Of a stretch of 64,000 bases of DNA, positions 9,343 through 18,285 are shown piece by piece. The translations under genes were made by a program, and so were the position numbers. Every line of letters starts with the position of its first letter. Within the stretch, counting starts at the first letter, position 1. The notes under the pieces are model-generated. The model did no database searches and was not told the DNA's origin. It was given only the letters and a program-made list of their open reading frames with translations. The stretch is from Hyphomicrobiales bacterium (GTDB lineage Bacteria > Pseudomonadota > Alphaproteobacteria > Rhizobiales > Rhizobiaceae): assembly GCA_900469475.1 (NCBI GenBank), contig UBXG01000009.1, positions 186,001 through 250,000 of the forward strand. Direction: 5' to 3'.

Positions 9343-9764
9343 TACAGACCTCCCAGGCGAATCGTCGAATAGCGGCGGATGGTGGGATCCGGCATTGCGA
9401 AGGTATAGAGGTTCCAGATCGGAAGATCCGACGCGTCATAGCTGGCGCTGACCGTAAACTGGTTGGCATTGGTCGGATCTGTGGCGACGGTCACCGTCAA
9501 CTTGGTCTTGTCGATGAAAGCATCGTTGATGGTCGAGTTGGTGACGAAGCTCTGAACCAGCTGGCTTCGCTCGTTTGCCGATAGCCCGGCGATTGCCGTG
9601 CGGGCGGCGTCGGCGGTCAATTGCTGCAGCGAATGAGCGGCAGTGAGATAGATGGCAAAGGCAATCAGCGTCAGAAGCAGAAGGAAAAAAAGCGGTGCGA
9701 TGAGTGCGAATTCGACCGCTGCGGCTCCCTCTTTCTCCCCGTTGAAATGAGAAACACGATACAT
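9342..9764 (-). CDS. TadE-family pilus assembly protein
   Basis: A 140-residue protein taken from the ATG at 9764, which has GGAGACAGG upstream. A start at 9788 adds eight residues without a ribosome site. The sequence MYRVSHFNGEKEGAAAVEFALIAPLFFLLLLTLIAFAIYL shows the TadE motif: a short charged N-terminus, GAAAVEFAL with a conserved Glu, then one membrane helix. TadE-like pseudopilins are processed by the prepilin peptidase and help build Flp pili. It is coupled to the downstream TadG-like gene. Identification is from motif and pairing. Confidence 0.85.
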   Translation of the reverse strand: MYRVSHFNGEKEGAAAVEFALIAPLFFLLLLTLIAFAIYLTAAHSLQQLTADAARTAIAGLSANERSQLVQSFVTNSTINDAFIDKTKLTVTVATDPTNANQFTVSASYDASDLPIWNLYTFAMPDPTIRRYSTIRLGGL

Positions 9765-10084
9765 GGTCCTGTCTCCTTTGATGACCATCGTCTTGCGATG
9801 ACGGTCGAGGAGAGCTTAGGCTTCGGACGTTAATTTTATATTTCTAAATAAGATATCTTCTAATATTATTACATCTTAAAGGATATTGAATATTCGACCT
9901 AATTACCGTGCATGGCAAATGTTCGCGACGACAAACGTCAAGTATTGCCCGTCCGCCAAATCGAATTTCCACGGCGCCCCACGATGGGGGTGAAGCGCAA
10001 TGCTCCCTTCCCAACGTTGCTTCTTGCCCGCACCGCACGTTCGACGGCGCCGGCCTCTTCGATGCCCGGATCAACAGCAGACAT
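9765..10084. other. Intergenic region upstream of tadE-like gene
   Basis: About 320 bp without a convincing gene. The part next to the TadE-like start (9830-9890) is very AT-rich and probably holds its promoter. The distal part contains a short GC hairpin near 9978-9993 (CCCC, loop, GGGG) without a T-run, which may end transcription of the small gene at 10085-10294. Nothing else is seen. Confidence 0.5.
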
Positions 10085-10294
10085 CTACTTTTTCTTCGGC
10101 ACCAGGTCCCAGCCGCCCTGGATGTTTCTCACGAAACGGCAGTTTCCCTTGTAATAAGTGACGGCGCCCGTCCGATCCACCTTGATGGAGGTCGGCGGCG
10201 ATTGTGCCCCCGCCTTCAGCCGCTCGACCATATCGAGCGCCTCCTGCCTCTTTCCCGCGCGGATCAGTGCCATCAGCTTTGACTCGTGTTTCAT
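10085..10294 (-). CDS. Small hypothetical protein (69 aa)
   Basis: A 69-residue ORF taken from the ATG at 10294, with GGGAGTACAGAGG upstream. Longer in-frame versions to 10459 overlap the ABC permease gene and are unlikely. It begins MKHESKLMALIRAGKRQEAL and ends in a basic LVPKKK tail. The C-terminal half (VDRTGAVTYYKGNCRFVRNIQGGWDL) looks like a small beta-rich fold. No signal peptide or membrane segment is visible. I do not recognise the family. Codon choice and a good ribosome site support a real gene. Confidence 0.55.
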   Translation of the reverse strand: MKHESKLMALIRAGKRQEALDMVERLKAGAQSPPTSIKVDRTGAVTYYKGNCRFVRNIQGGWDLVPKKK

Positions 10295-10367
10295 CCTCTG
10301 TACTCCCATTGGTGGAGGTCTAAGGGCGGGCGGAATTTGCGATTGGTCAGTCCTATTTGCATATTGA

Positions 10368-11168
10368 TCACCCCATTCGGCGTTGCATAAGCAGCGAACG
10401 CAGTGCCACAGCCACCACGCAAACGCTGGAAACAAGAAAGATTGCGCCCGACATCGCATAGATCGTCGGAGAAGCGCCGGAATTCATCTTGCCGAAGAGC
10501 ACGACCGGCAACGTGTTCTGACGGCCGGCCAGATAGAACGCGCGCGTGAACTCGTTGAGCGACAGCAGGAACGAAAAGATGAAGGCACTGACGAGGCCGG
10601 GCCGGATCAACGGCAGAATAATATCCCAGAATTGCCGGAAGCGACCGGCGCCGAGATCATCAGCCGCCATCAAATAGGACCTCCTGACCGCGGCAAAGCT
10701 CGTCAGGATGACGATGAAGGCGAAAGGCATCGCCCATAGCAGATGGCCGGCAATGACAGTCAAAGCCGATGCCTTCACGCCGGCGCGGCTGATCACGGTC
10801 GAAAGCGCCAGCCCCTGGATGACGCCTGGGACGAACATCGGCAGCAGCACAGTCAAAAACCACAGGCTGCGCCCGCGATGAAGCTCACGATGCGCCAGCA
10901 CCGCGCCGAGCGACAGCAGCGTCGCAATGACGGCCGTCGCAAGCGCGATAACGATCGACTGGCCGAGCGCGGCGACGAGCGCGCTTTCCGAGCCGAGTGC
11001 GAGGTACCATTTCAGGGTGATGTCGGAGAAATGCGGCAGTCCCGGCTGCAGCGCCGGGTTGAACGAGACACCGAGCAGGTAAAGCGGCGGCGCATAGATC
11101 ACGATGAGACCGAAGATGGTCAGCGTCCAGATGACAATGCGCGGGGCCATTCCTTCCCTGACGATCAT
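10368..11168 (-). CDS. ABC transporter permease, spermidine/putrescine type (PotC-like)
   Basis: A 266-residue integral membrane protein with about six hydrophobic helices and the binding-protein-dependent permease EAA-type loop (AADDLGAGRFRQFWDIILPLIRPG, about residues 165-190), which docks on the ATPase. It resembles PotC/YdcV permeases. It overlaps the upstream permease gene by 4 bp (ATGA) and is the last gene of the minus-strand importer operon. The substrate of this importer is unknown; it is linked with hydantoinase-type genes, so an amide or cyclic-imide compound is possible. Confidence 0.88.
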   Translation of the reverse strand: MIVREGMAPRIVIWTLTIFGLIVIYAPPLYLLGVSFNPALQPGLPHFSDITLKWYLALGSESALVAALGQSIVIALATAVIATLLSLGAVLAHRELHRGRSLWFLTVLLPMFVPGVIQGLALSTVISRAGVKASALTVIAGHLLWAMPFAFIVILTSFAAVRRSYLMAADDLGAGRFRQFWDIILPLIRPGLVSAFIFSFLLSLNEFTRAFYLAGRQNTLPVVLFGKMNSGASPTIYAMSGAIFLVSSVCVVAVALRSLLMQRRMG

Positions 11169-12022
11169 TGGCCACGCTCCTCGAATAGCGAGGAGAGGCC
11201 GAACAGGGCATCCCCGATCAGCACCAGTCCAAAGACGATGACGAGCATCAGCGTCGAAATCGCAAAGGCGAGCGGAAAATTGGCGACGCGCATGACGTCG
11301 TTGATCATCACCGAGACGATCGATGCACCGGCACCGCCGAGCATCTGCACCTCCGTCGAGGAGCCGGCAACCATGACGAAGACGAAGAGGAAGCCGGCGA
11401 AGACGCCGGAATAGGTCAGCGGCAGCAGCACGGTGCGGACCATCGTCCAGAACCCGGCACCGAGATCGCGCGATGCCGCCAGCGCGATCGGATCGACACG
11501 GCGCATCGAGAGCAGGATGGGGAAGGTTGCGAACGGCAGGTAGGAGGCGACCAGTCCGACGATGACCGCGAAATCGCTGAACAGCAGCCAGTCGATCGGC
11601 GCATCGGTAATGCCGGCCTGCTGTAGAAGCGTGTTTATAACCCCTGTGCGGCCGAGCAGCAGCCGCCAGGAGAAGGAGCGAATGAGATAGGACGTGAAAA
11701 ACGGGATCGTAAGCAAGGCCGCAAGTACGACAGACAGGGTGCGACCAGCCAGGAAATACATCGCATAGGCGGTGGGATAGGCTATGACGAGGCAGATAGC
11801 TGACGTCAGCAACGCCTTGCCAAGGGTGGACAGGAACACGCTCCAGCGCCCGGCTTCCAGAATGGCGCCATAGGCGGCCAGACTGAATTCCGGCTTAATC
11901 CAATAGGTGGCGGAATCCCAGGCGCAGAAGCTCCACACGATGACGAGAATGAGCGGCGCAAGGCCGAGCACGAGGATCGCCGCAAGCGGAGCAGCCAGCA
12001 ACAGAACTGGTGTCTTCATCAT
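11165..12022 (-). CDS. ABC transporter permease, spermidine/putrescine type (PotB-like)
   Basis: A 285-residue permease with about six membrane segments. It starts with a hydrophobic MMKTPVLLLAAPLAAILVLGLAPLILV segment and carries an EAA loop (LAASRDLGAGFWTMVRTVLLPLTYSG, about residues 185-210). It resembles PotB/YdcU-type subunits and should form a heterodimer with the next permease, whose gene it overlaps by 4 bp. The order solute-binding protein, PotB-like, PotC-like downstream of the ATPase is typical of this class. Confidence 0.88.
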   Translation of the reverse strand: MMKTPVLLLAAPLAAILVLGLAPLILVIVWSFCAWDSATYWIKPEFSLAAYGAILEAGRWSVFLSTLGKALLTSAICLVIAYPTAYAMYFLAGRTLSVVLAALLTIPFFTSYLIRSFSWRLLLGRTGVINTLLQQAGITDAPIDWLLFSDFAVIVGLVASYLPFATFPILLSMRRVDPIALAASRDLGAGFWTMVRTVLLPLTYSGVFAGFLFVFVMVAGSSTEVQMLGGAGASIVSVMINDVMRVANFPLAFAISTLMLVIVFGLVLIGDALFGLSSLFEERGQ

Positions 12023-12112
12023 CTAACCCTCCTTCTCTCGTCGTTGATCCAATCGGCTTGGGGGCCGGCCTGTCCTTCGACAGATGCGCCAGCCCCTGTC
12101 CATCTTGTTAAC

Positions 12113-13285
12113 TCAGGCGTTGCGCAGCTTCTGCCACCACTCTTCGTAAAGTTGGAAATTGTCCGGCCGGCAATTCTGCCAGTAGACCTTTCCGGAGAAC
12201 TTAGCCTTCACATGGTCGGCAAGCTTGGAGACGTCATCGGCCTTGTATTCATCCGGATGGGCCTTGGCGTAGGCGAGGTTGTTGTCGGTCGGCACGAGGT
12301 AGCCACGCGCCTTCCCGAGTTCGCAGCCATAGAGACCGGCAAGCAAGCCATCGACAAACTTGTGGGCAACGTCGGCCTTGCCGCGTTCCGTGGCACCCTT
12401 GAGCAGCACCGTATTGTTGCCCCAGCCTTCATAGCCTTCGACGGGAGCTGCATACTCCACCTGAAGTCCGCGCTTACGGCCTTCATAGACGATCGGCTCC
12501 CAGCCGGTCATGGCGTCGACTTCCTCGTTCGCCACCAGTTGCACGCCCTGTTCCCAGCCGTTCCAGAAGGTACGGAACTGGCCATCCTTCTTGTGCTTGA
12601 TCAGGAACTCCATGACGAGGCCAAGCTCGGATTCCGTCAGGTTGCCCGGCTCCTTGATCGGCTTGTTTTCGGCTTCCTTGAGGTAGATGGCCGTAAAGAT
12701 GGCGCTGTTGATCCAGGCATCTTCCATCGCGACCCGGCCCTTGAGCTTCGGATCGAAAATGACGCCGTAGCTATCGACCTTGCCGAGCTTGTCGGGGCGA
12801 TAGATGATGGAGTCGGCATTGACGACCGTGGGAATGCCGTACTGTTTGCCCTCATAGGTCAGGGTCGGAATATCCTTGGCCCATTGCCAGATGCCCGCGA
12901 AATTCGGGATCTTGGAGACGTCCCAAGGGGTAATCAGGCCCTGCTTGGCAAGTTCCCGTTCGGCCCCACCCTGAAAGCCGCCGACATCAAAGAGATCGTT
13001 GGCATTGCCGGCGGCAAGACGTGCAACCACCGGACCGACATCATTGCCATTGTCGGTAAACTCAGGCGAAACGCCGCTCTGCCGGGTAAATTCCTGCCAC
13101 TTGTCGCCAATATCGAGCGTGGCGGTAGCCCAGAATGCTACCGTTGCATCATCGGCCATGGCCTGCGTGGCAGCCAATCCACCAAAGGATAGCGCAGCCG
13201 CGCCTGCACCCATTAGTTTGAGCATGTCACGGCGCTGCATGTTGCTCCTCAAGGCGGAGGAGGCGAAATCATTGCTTTTATTCAT
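12113..13285 (-). CDS. Periplasmic solute-binding protein of polyamine-type ABC importer
   Basis: A 390-residue extracellular solute-binding protein of the PotD/PotF-like class. The start is taken at 13285 (MNKSNDFASS) because GGGAAGGGA precedes it; the alternative at 13306 adds seven residues. The N-terminus carries a twin-arginine signal (QRRDMLKLMGAGAAALSFGGLAATQAMA), so it is probably exported folded by Tat. It lies between the ATPase and permease genes. Its true ligand is not evident. Confidence 0.88.
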   Translation of the reverse strand: MNKSNDFASSALRSNMQRRDMLKLMGAGAAALSFGGLAATQAMADDATVAFWATATLDIGDKWQEFTRQSGVSPEFTDNGNDVGPVVARLAAGNANDLFDVGGFQGGAERELAKQGLITPWDVSKIPNFAGIWQWAKDIPTLTYEGKQYGIPTVVNADSIIYRPDKLGKVDSYGVIFDPKLKGRVAMEDAWINSAIFTAIYLKEAENKPIKEPGNLTESELGLVMEFLIKHKKDGQFRTFWNGWEQGVQLVANEEVDAMTGWEPIVYEGRKRGLQVEYAAPVEGYEGWGNNTVLLKGATERGKADVAHKFVDGLLAGLYGCELGKARGYLVPTDNNLAYAKAHPDEYKADDVSKLADHVKAKFSGKVYWQNCRPDNFQLYEEWWQKLRNA

Positions 13286-13333
13286 CGTGTCATTCCCTTC
13301 CCTCATTTTTTGCTTAGTTCAGCTATTCGGGTT

Positions 13334-14431
13334 CTACTCATCGCCTTCAGCCAAGGCCGTTCTTCCGGAATGATCGATCAGGAGCGCAGCACCCGGCTTC
13401 AAACAAACGCGCACGCTTTCCCCCGGCGAGGGTGGAATCGCGTCCGCGCTGGTCGTTAACAGCACACGCTGGCCGTCGGCGAAAGCGAGCGTAACGTCAT
13501 GGCTGAGTCCGCGATAGATGCTTTCGACAACCTTAAGTTCAATTATTTCGGCCACGTCCTCGCCAGCTGTGATAAGTTCAACCCGGTCCGGGCGGATTGC
13601 GACGAGCGCGTCGGCTGGGGGCACCGCTCCAGAGAAGCTGGCACTGATGTGCTGTCCGGCAATCGTAACGAGAGCCGTGCTGCCTGAAATCGAGATGCTT
13701 TCGGGCTTGAGGAGCGTATCGATGCCGACGAAACGGGCAACGAAGGCATTTGCCGGCGCCTCGAAGAAGCGCGACGGCACGTCGGTCTGCTCGATCCGCC
13801 CCTTGTGCATGACGGCCATCCGATCCGAAAGGCTGAGCGCCTCGTCCTGATTGTGGGTGACCAGGATGAAGGTCGCACCGGTACGCTTGTGAAGCCGTCC
13901 GAACTCGTCGCGCATTTGCTGGCGCAGCCGTTCGTCCAGCCCGGTCAGAGGTTCGTCAAGCAGCAAGATACCCGGTTCCATGACGAGAGCGCGCGCCAGC
14001 GCCACGCGCTGGCGCTGGCCACCTGAGAGAAGATTGACGTCGCGATCTGCAAAACCCGAAAGTTCGATCAGGTCCAACGCGCCATCGACCTTCGTTTTCA
14101 AGGCAGCACCGGACAACCCGCGCAACTTTAGGCCGTAGCCGACGTTCTGAGCGACATTCATATGCGGGAAGAGCCCGAGCGACTGGAAAACGGTATTGAC
14201 CGGCCGGCGATTGGCAGGAACATCAGCCATGTCCTTTCCGTCGAAAAGCACACGTCCCGATGTCGGCCTGTCGAAGCCGCCGATCAGCTTCAGCAAAGAG
14301 CTTTTGCCGCAACCGGACGAGCCGAGCAATGTAAAGAACTCCCCGGCTCTGATGTCGAGCGTCACGTCGTCGACGGCACGCGTCGGCCCGTAATTTCTGA
14401 CGATATGGTCGAGACCGATCGCTATCGCCAT
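13334..14431 (-). CDS. ABC transporter ATP-binding protein (PotA-like)
   Basis: A 365-residue ATPase. Walker A GSSGCGKSS is near residue 40, the signature LSGGQRQRVALARAL near 136, Walker B LLLDEPLTGLD follows, and a C-terminal TOBE-type domain lies from about residue 240 onward. It energises the adjacent permease pair. It begins 1 bp after the hydantoinase A stop, which ties the transporter and the enzymes into one transcription unit. PotA, FbpC and CysA share this layout, so the substrate call comes from the neighbouring permeases. Confidence 0.9.
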   Translation of the reverse strand: MAIAIGLDHIVRNYGPTRAVDDVTLDIRAGEFFTLLGSSGCGKSSLLKLIGGFDRPTSGRVLFDGKDMADVPANRRPVNTVFQSLGLFPHMNVAQNVGYGLKLRGLSGAALKTKVDGALDLIELSGFADRDVNLLSGGQRQRVALARALVMEPGILLLDEPLTGLDERLRQQMRDEFGRLHKRTGATFILVTHNQDEALSLSDRMAVMHKGRIEQTDVPSRFFEAPANAFVARFVGIDTLLKPESISISGSTALVTIAGQHISASFSGAVPPADALVAIRPDRVELITAGEDVAEIIELKVVESIYRGLSHDVTLAFADGQRVLLTTSADAIPPSPGESVRVCLKPGAALLIDHSGRTALAEGDE

Positions 14432-14432
14432 A

Positions 14433-16496
14433 CTAGATGCTTCCCCCGTCGCGTTCGCGGATGAGCAGCAAGCCCTCCTCGCTCACTTCCAGTTCCTGCC
14501 CGGCCACCACCAGCGACGTAGCGGTCGCTTCCTCGATGATGAGTGGGCCGGCAACTCTCTCGGAAGACGGCAGTCGTGCGCGCTCGTAGACGGGGCAGGA
14601 CACCCAACCGGTCGTGCCGCCGAAATAGACTTCGCGGTGCCCCTTGAAGGCTGCATCCAGCGATCGGCCGACACGATCGAGTTTCGGGATGGCGATGACC
14701 GGGCCGTGGAGCACCGCTTCGAGATGGATCATCGTGATCTCGACCGGCGAACCGGGCAGACAGAAGGTGTATGCACGCTCATGCGCGGCATGAAAGCGTT
14801 CCGCAAAGCTTTCGGCATCATCCTCCATTTCGAAGAGAGCGAAGACGCCGTGCTCCTGCCCGCGATAACGGGCTTCGACGCGGCAGACATACCGTACCTC
14901 CGCCGCATCACCTTTGGAGAAATATTTGACCGCCTCACGCTTCAATTCGTCGAACCGGCGCTTGAGATTGCTGACGGCTTCCGGACCAAGGGGAGCGAAC
15001 CACGTGCTGCGGAAATCGGCGCGCGGTTCGGCCGCCAGCATTCCCCAGGCCGAAAAGATGCCGGGATGCGGCGGCACGACAGTCATCTTCACGCCAAGAT
15101 CGCGCCCGAGACGCGCAGCAAGCGCAGGTCCCGCGCCCCCGGAAATGACGAAAGCGGCATCGCGCGGATCATGCCCACGCTGGACCGTCACCAGCTTCAG
15201 CGCATTGATCATCGACGCATGCGCGATTTCGACGATTGCGAGCGCCGCATCCTCGACCGATAACCCCATCGGCTTGGCAACCGTCGCAATCGCGGCCGCA
15301 GCCTTGGACTTGTCGAGCTGCATCTGGCCGCCGGCGAAGCTTGCCGGATCGAAAATACCGAGCGTCAGCAAGGCATCGGAAAGCGTAGGTTTCTCGCCGC
15401 CCCGGCCATAGCAGGCCGGCCCCGGTGTCGATCCAGCACTTTGCGGGCCGACACAGAGCGCGCCACGCTCGTCGATGCGGGCGATGGAGCCGCCGCCGGC
15501 GCCGATTTCGACGATATCGACCACCGGCACCTGAACCGGATAACCGGGCGCGATACGGGTATGTTCGAGCTTGTATTCGCTATCGAGCGTCGGGCGGCTG
15601 TCATGGATCAGCGAGCATTTTGCCGTCGTGCCACCGACATCGAGCGACAGGACTTCGGATTCGCCAAGCACCGTGCCGATGCGCGCAGCACCCGCCACAC
15701 CGCCGGCCGGGCCGGATTCCACCAGCGTCAGCGGGCTCATCTGCGCCTGATCGAAGGTGGAGATGCCGCCGTTCGACTGCATGGCATAGTAGGGGCAGGT
15801 GAGATCGCGCTCAGTCAACGCGCTTTCGAGCCGCGCAAAATAGCGCTTGATGATCGGCTGCACATAGGCGTTAAGCACGGCCGTATTGGAACGCTCATAT
15901 TCCCGCCATTGGCGGGAAACCTCGTGGCTAGCGCAAACCGTGACATCCGGCAGCGCTTCAGCGATCGCCTTGGCGCAGGCGATCTCATGTTCGGGATTGG
16001 CATAGCTATGGAGGAAAACGACGGCAACTGCCTCGACATTGCGAGCGCGGCATTCGCGAACGATCGGCTCGATATCCCCAAGCTCCATGGGCGTCAGCAC
16101 CCGCCCCTTGGCATCCAGGCGTTCGCGCACCTCGAAGCGCAGACTGCGCGGTACGAAGGCTTCCGGGCTCTTGAACTGCAGATTGTAGAGATCGGGACGA
16201 TTGCCGCGGCCGATTTCCAGCACGTCACGAAATCCCGCAGTCGTCACCAGCGCCGTCTTGACGCCCTTGCGTTCCGTGATCGCATTGATGACGGTCGTTC
16301 CGCCATGGGCGAAAAAGATCACATCGCGCGCCGAAAGCCCGTCCTTCTTCTCGGCGAGTGCAATCGCCTCAAGGACGCCTTCGGACTGATCGTGAACGGT
16401 CGTCAGGCTCTTGGCGGTGAAGATTTCGCCCGTGCGTTCATCATAACCGACGAGGTCGGTAAAGGTACCGCCTACATCCGTCGCCAGTCTGATCAT
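14433..16496 (-). CDS. Hydantoinase/oxoprolinase subunit A (HyuA-like)
   Basis: A 687-residue protein of the hydantoinase A/5-oxoprolinase N-terminal family with an actin/hexokinase-like ATP-binding fold. Visible motifs are DVGGTFTDLVGYD at the N-terminus, HGGTTVINAI, SNGGISTF, LVESGPAGGVAGAARIG and DVGGTTAKCSLI. With subunit B it performs ATP-dependent opening of a cyclic imide or lactam ring such as N-methylhydantoin or 5-oxoproline. Related pairs carboxylate acetone or acetophenone. It overlaps the subunit B gene by 4 bp. The exact substrate cannot be chosen from sequence. Confidence 0.9.
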   Translation of the reverse strand: MIRLATDVGGTFTDLVGYDERTGEIFTAKSLTTVHDQSEGVLEAIALAEKKDGLSARDVIFFAHGGTTVINAITERKGVKTALVTTAGFRDVLEIGRGNRPDLYNLQFKSPEAFVPRSLRFEVRERLDAKGRVLTPMELGDIEPIVRECRARNVEAVAVVFLHSYANPEHEIACAKAIAEALPDVTVCASHEVSRQWREYERSNTAVLNAYVQPIIKRYFARLESALTERDLTCPYYAMQSNGGISTFDQAQMSPLTLVESGPAGGVAGAARIGTVLGESEVLSLDVGGTTAKCSLIHDSRPTLDSEYKLEHTRIAPGYPVQVPVVDIVEIGAGGGSIARIDERGALCVGPQSAGSTPGPACYGRGGEKPTLSDALLTLGIFDPASFAGGQMQLDKSKAAAAIATVAKPMGLSVEDAALAIVEIAHASMINALKLVTVQRGHDPRDAAFVISGGAGPALAARLGRDLGVKMTVVPPHPGIFSAWGMLAAEPRADFRSTWFAPLGPEAVSNLKRRFDELKREAVKYFSKGDAAEVRYVCRVEARYRGQEHGVFALFEMEDDAESFAERFHAAHERAYTFCLPGSPVEITMIHLEAVLHGPVIAIPKLDRVGRSLDAAFKGHREVYFGGTTGWVSCPVYERARLPSSERVAGPLIIEEATATSLVVAGQELEVSEEGLLLIRERDGGSI

Positions 16497-18172
16497 GACG
16501 CCATGCCCTCTTCATATCCATACAGGCTGCGCGCCATCTCGCTGGTGATATAGCCGTCCTCGACATCGCGGCGGACCTGCTCCGGCTCACGAGCGTGCGG
16601 ATCGCCCCAACCACCACCGCCGCCGGTGATGATCCGCACGAGATCGCCGCGCTTCAGCTCGATATGTGGCTCGCGGCCGAAATTGCGGACTTTCCCGCCG
16701 TTCTCCTCCACCTGCAGAAGATTGATGCTGCCGGACTTGCCGCCTTCTATTCCCCAGGGAGGCGTTTCGGTTCGCCCAAAGCTGCAATAGGCGGAAGCGC
16801 CGTCTCCGAGGATTTCATAATCGCGAATGACGCCGAAACCGCCGCGACGGCGCCCGGCCCCTGATCCACCTTCGACGTTGAGCCCATAGCGACGCACCAG
16901 CAAGGGAAAGCGCGCTTCGATGACCTCGACGGAGTAATTGTAGGTATCGCCGTCGGTGAGCGCGATCAGCGCATTAGCGCCGTCGCCGTCCCTGCTGGCT
17001 CCCCAACCGCCATGCTGCGGCTCGATATGGATGAATGGCTGCCCCGCCTCGTCCTTGCCGGAGACATAGACGACACAGAGGCTCGTATAGGAACCGGCGG
17101 AGAACCGCTCTGGCATCAGCTTGGCAAGAGCCTTCCAGACGAGTTCTGAAGCATGCACCGAGCCCTCGTAATACCAGCCCGTCGGAGAAGGCTTCTCGGC
17201 GGTGAAAACCGAACCTGTCGGCGCGATAACGGAGAGCGGCCGGAACCAGCCCTCATTGGACGGCGCCTGCGGCGCGACCAGCGCCTTGAAAATGGTACGC
17301 ACCGCCGATTGCAGCGCACCGGCCGCGCAATTGATCGGGCCTGCGACCGCGGGCGGGCAACCGGTGAAATCCGCCGTCAAGCGATCGCCGGAAATCGTGA
17401 CGGCAACCTTGACCGAAATAGGATCGGTGGTGACGCCGTCGCCGTCGATGATATCCTCCGCCTCATAGGTTCCGTCCGGCAATGCCGCAATGGCGGCGCG
17501 CGCCTGCTTCTCGCTCACCGACAGAAGGTGATCGAACGCGGCTTCGACGACATCGGTGCCATATTTGCGCGCCAGCTCCGCCATCCGCCTAGCAGCAACG
17601 CGGACGGTCGCGACCTGCGCCGTGAGATCGCCGATCGCGACCTCGGGCAGACGGACATTCTCGCGGATGATGCGCAGGACCTCGCCCGAAAAGCGATCGC
17701 TACGCATGACTTTCACGCCCGGCAGCCTCAACCCCTCTTGGAAGACGGAGGTCGCATTGGGCGCCAGCGAGCCCGGAACCGAGCCACCGACATCGAGATA
17801 GTGCGCAACATTGATGGCATAGGCCAGAATCCGGCCATCGAAGAAGATCGGCTTGACGATGGCAAAATCGCAGGCATGCGTGCCGCCGGAATAGGGATCG
17901 TTGGTGAGCAGGATGTCGCCGTCTTCCAAATCGTCGCCGTAAAGTGCGATCAGCGATTTGACCTGCGTGCCGAACGTGCCGGTAAAGAGGGTGATGCCGT
18001 TCATCTGCGCCACCAGCTCACCGTCACGGGTGAGAAGACCACAGGCAAAATCAAGCACCTCGTAGATCACAGGGCTCATCGAGGTTCTGGCCATGACCAC
18101 GCCCATCTCGTCGACGGTGGCTGCCAGCTTGCCTTCGATAATCTCCTGTGTCACCGGATCGACGACGATCAC
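16493..18172 (-). CDS. Hydantoinase/oxoprolinase subunit B (HyuB-like)
   Basis: A subunit B homologue of about 559 residues with the family motifs DPYSGGTHACDFAIVKPIF, AHYLDVGGSVPGS, a central DFTGCPPAVAGPIN and a glycine-rich GGGGGWGDP near the C-terminus. It pairs with subunit A in ATP-dependent ring opening. I prefer the GTG at 18172 because AGAGG lies 7 bp upstream; the ATG at 18190 would add six residues without a ribosome site. It is the first enzyme gene after the MalT-like regulator and overlaps subunit A by ATGA. The B-A-ATPase order suggests uptake and breakdown of one compound. Confidence 0.9.
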   Translation of the reverse strand: MIVVDPVTQEIIEGKLAATVDEMGVVMARTSMSPVIYEVLDFACGLLTRDGELVAQMNGITLFTGTFGTQVKSLIALYGDDLEDGDILLTNDPYSGGTHACDFAIVKPIFFDGRILAYAINVAHYLDVGGSVPGSLAPNATSVFQEGLRLPGVKVMRSDRFSGEVLRIIRENVRLPEVAIGDLTAQVATVRVAARRMAELARKYGTDVVEAAFDHLLSVSEKQARAAIAALPDGTYEAEDIIDGDGVTTDPISVKVAVTISGDRLTADFTGCPPAVAGPINCAAGALQSAVRTIFKALVAPQAPSNEGWFRPLSVIAPTGSVFTAEKPSPTGWYYEGSVHASELVWKALAKLMPERFSAGSYTSLCVVYVSGKDEAGQPFIHIEPQHGGWGASRDGDGANALIALTDGDTYNYSVEVIEARFPLLVRRYGLNVEGGSGAGRRRGGFGVIRDYEILGDGASAYCSFGRTETPPWGIEGGKSGSINLLQVEENGGKVRNFGREPHIELKRGDLVRIITGGGGGWGDPHAREPEQVRRDVEDGYITSEMARSLYGYEEGMAS

Positions 18173-18285
18173 GAATCTACCTCTCATCACTATATTCGCA
18201 CGAGTGCAGATTAGGTGTTTTTTCGTCTATCGATAGCCTCTCCGATGGGTGGGCGGAGATGCCAAAACCCACCCGAACGGGTAGG

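Noticed and set aside
12044..13192. A 382-codon plus-strand open frame over the solute-binding protein gene
   Set aside because: High-GC shadow with no motif, while the opposite strand encodes a Tat-exported binding protein in a consistent operon.
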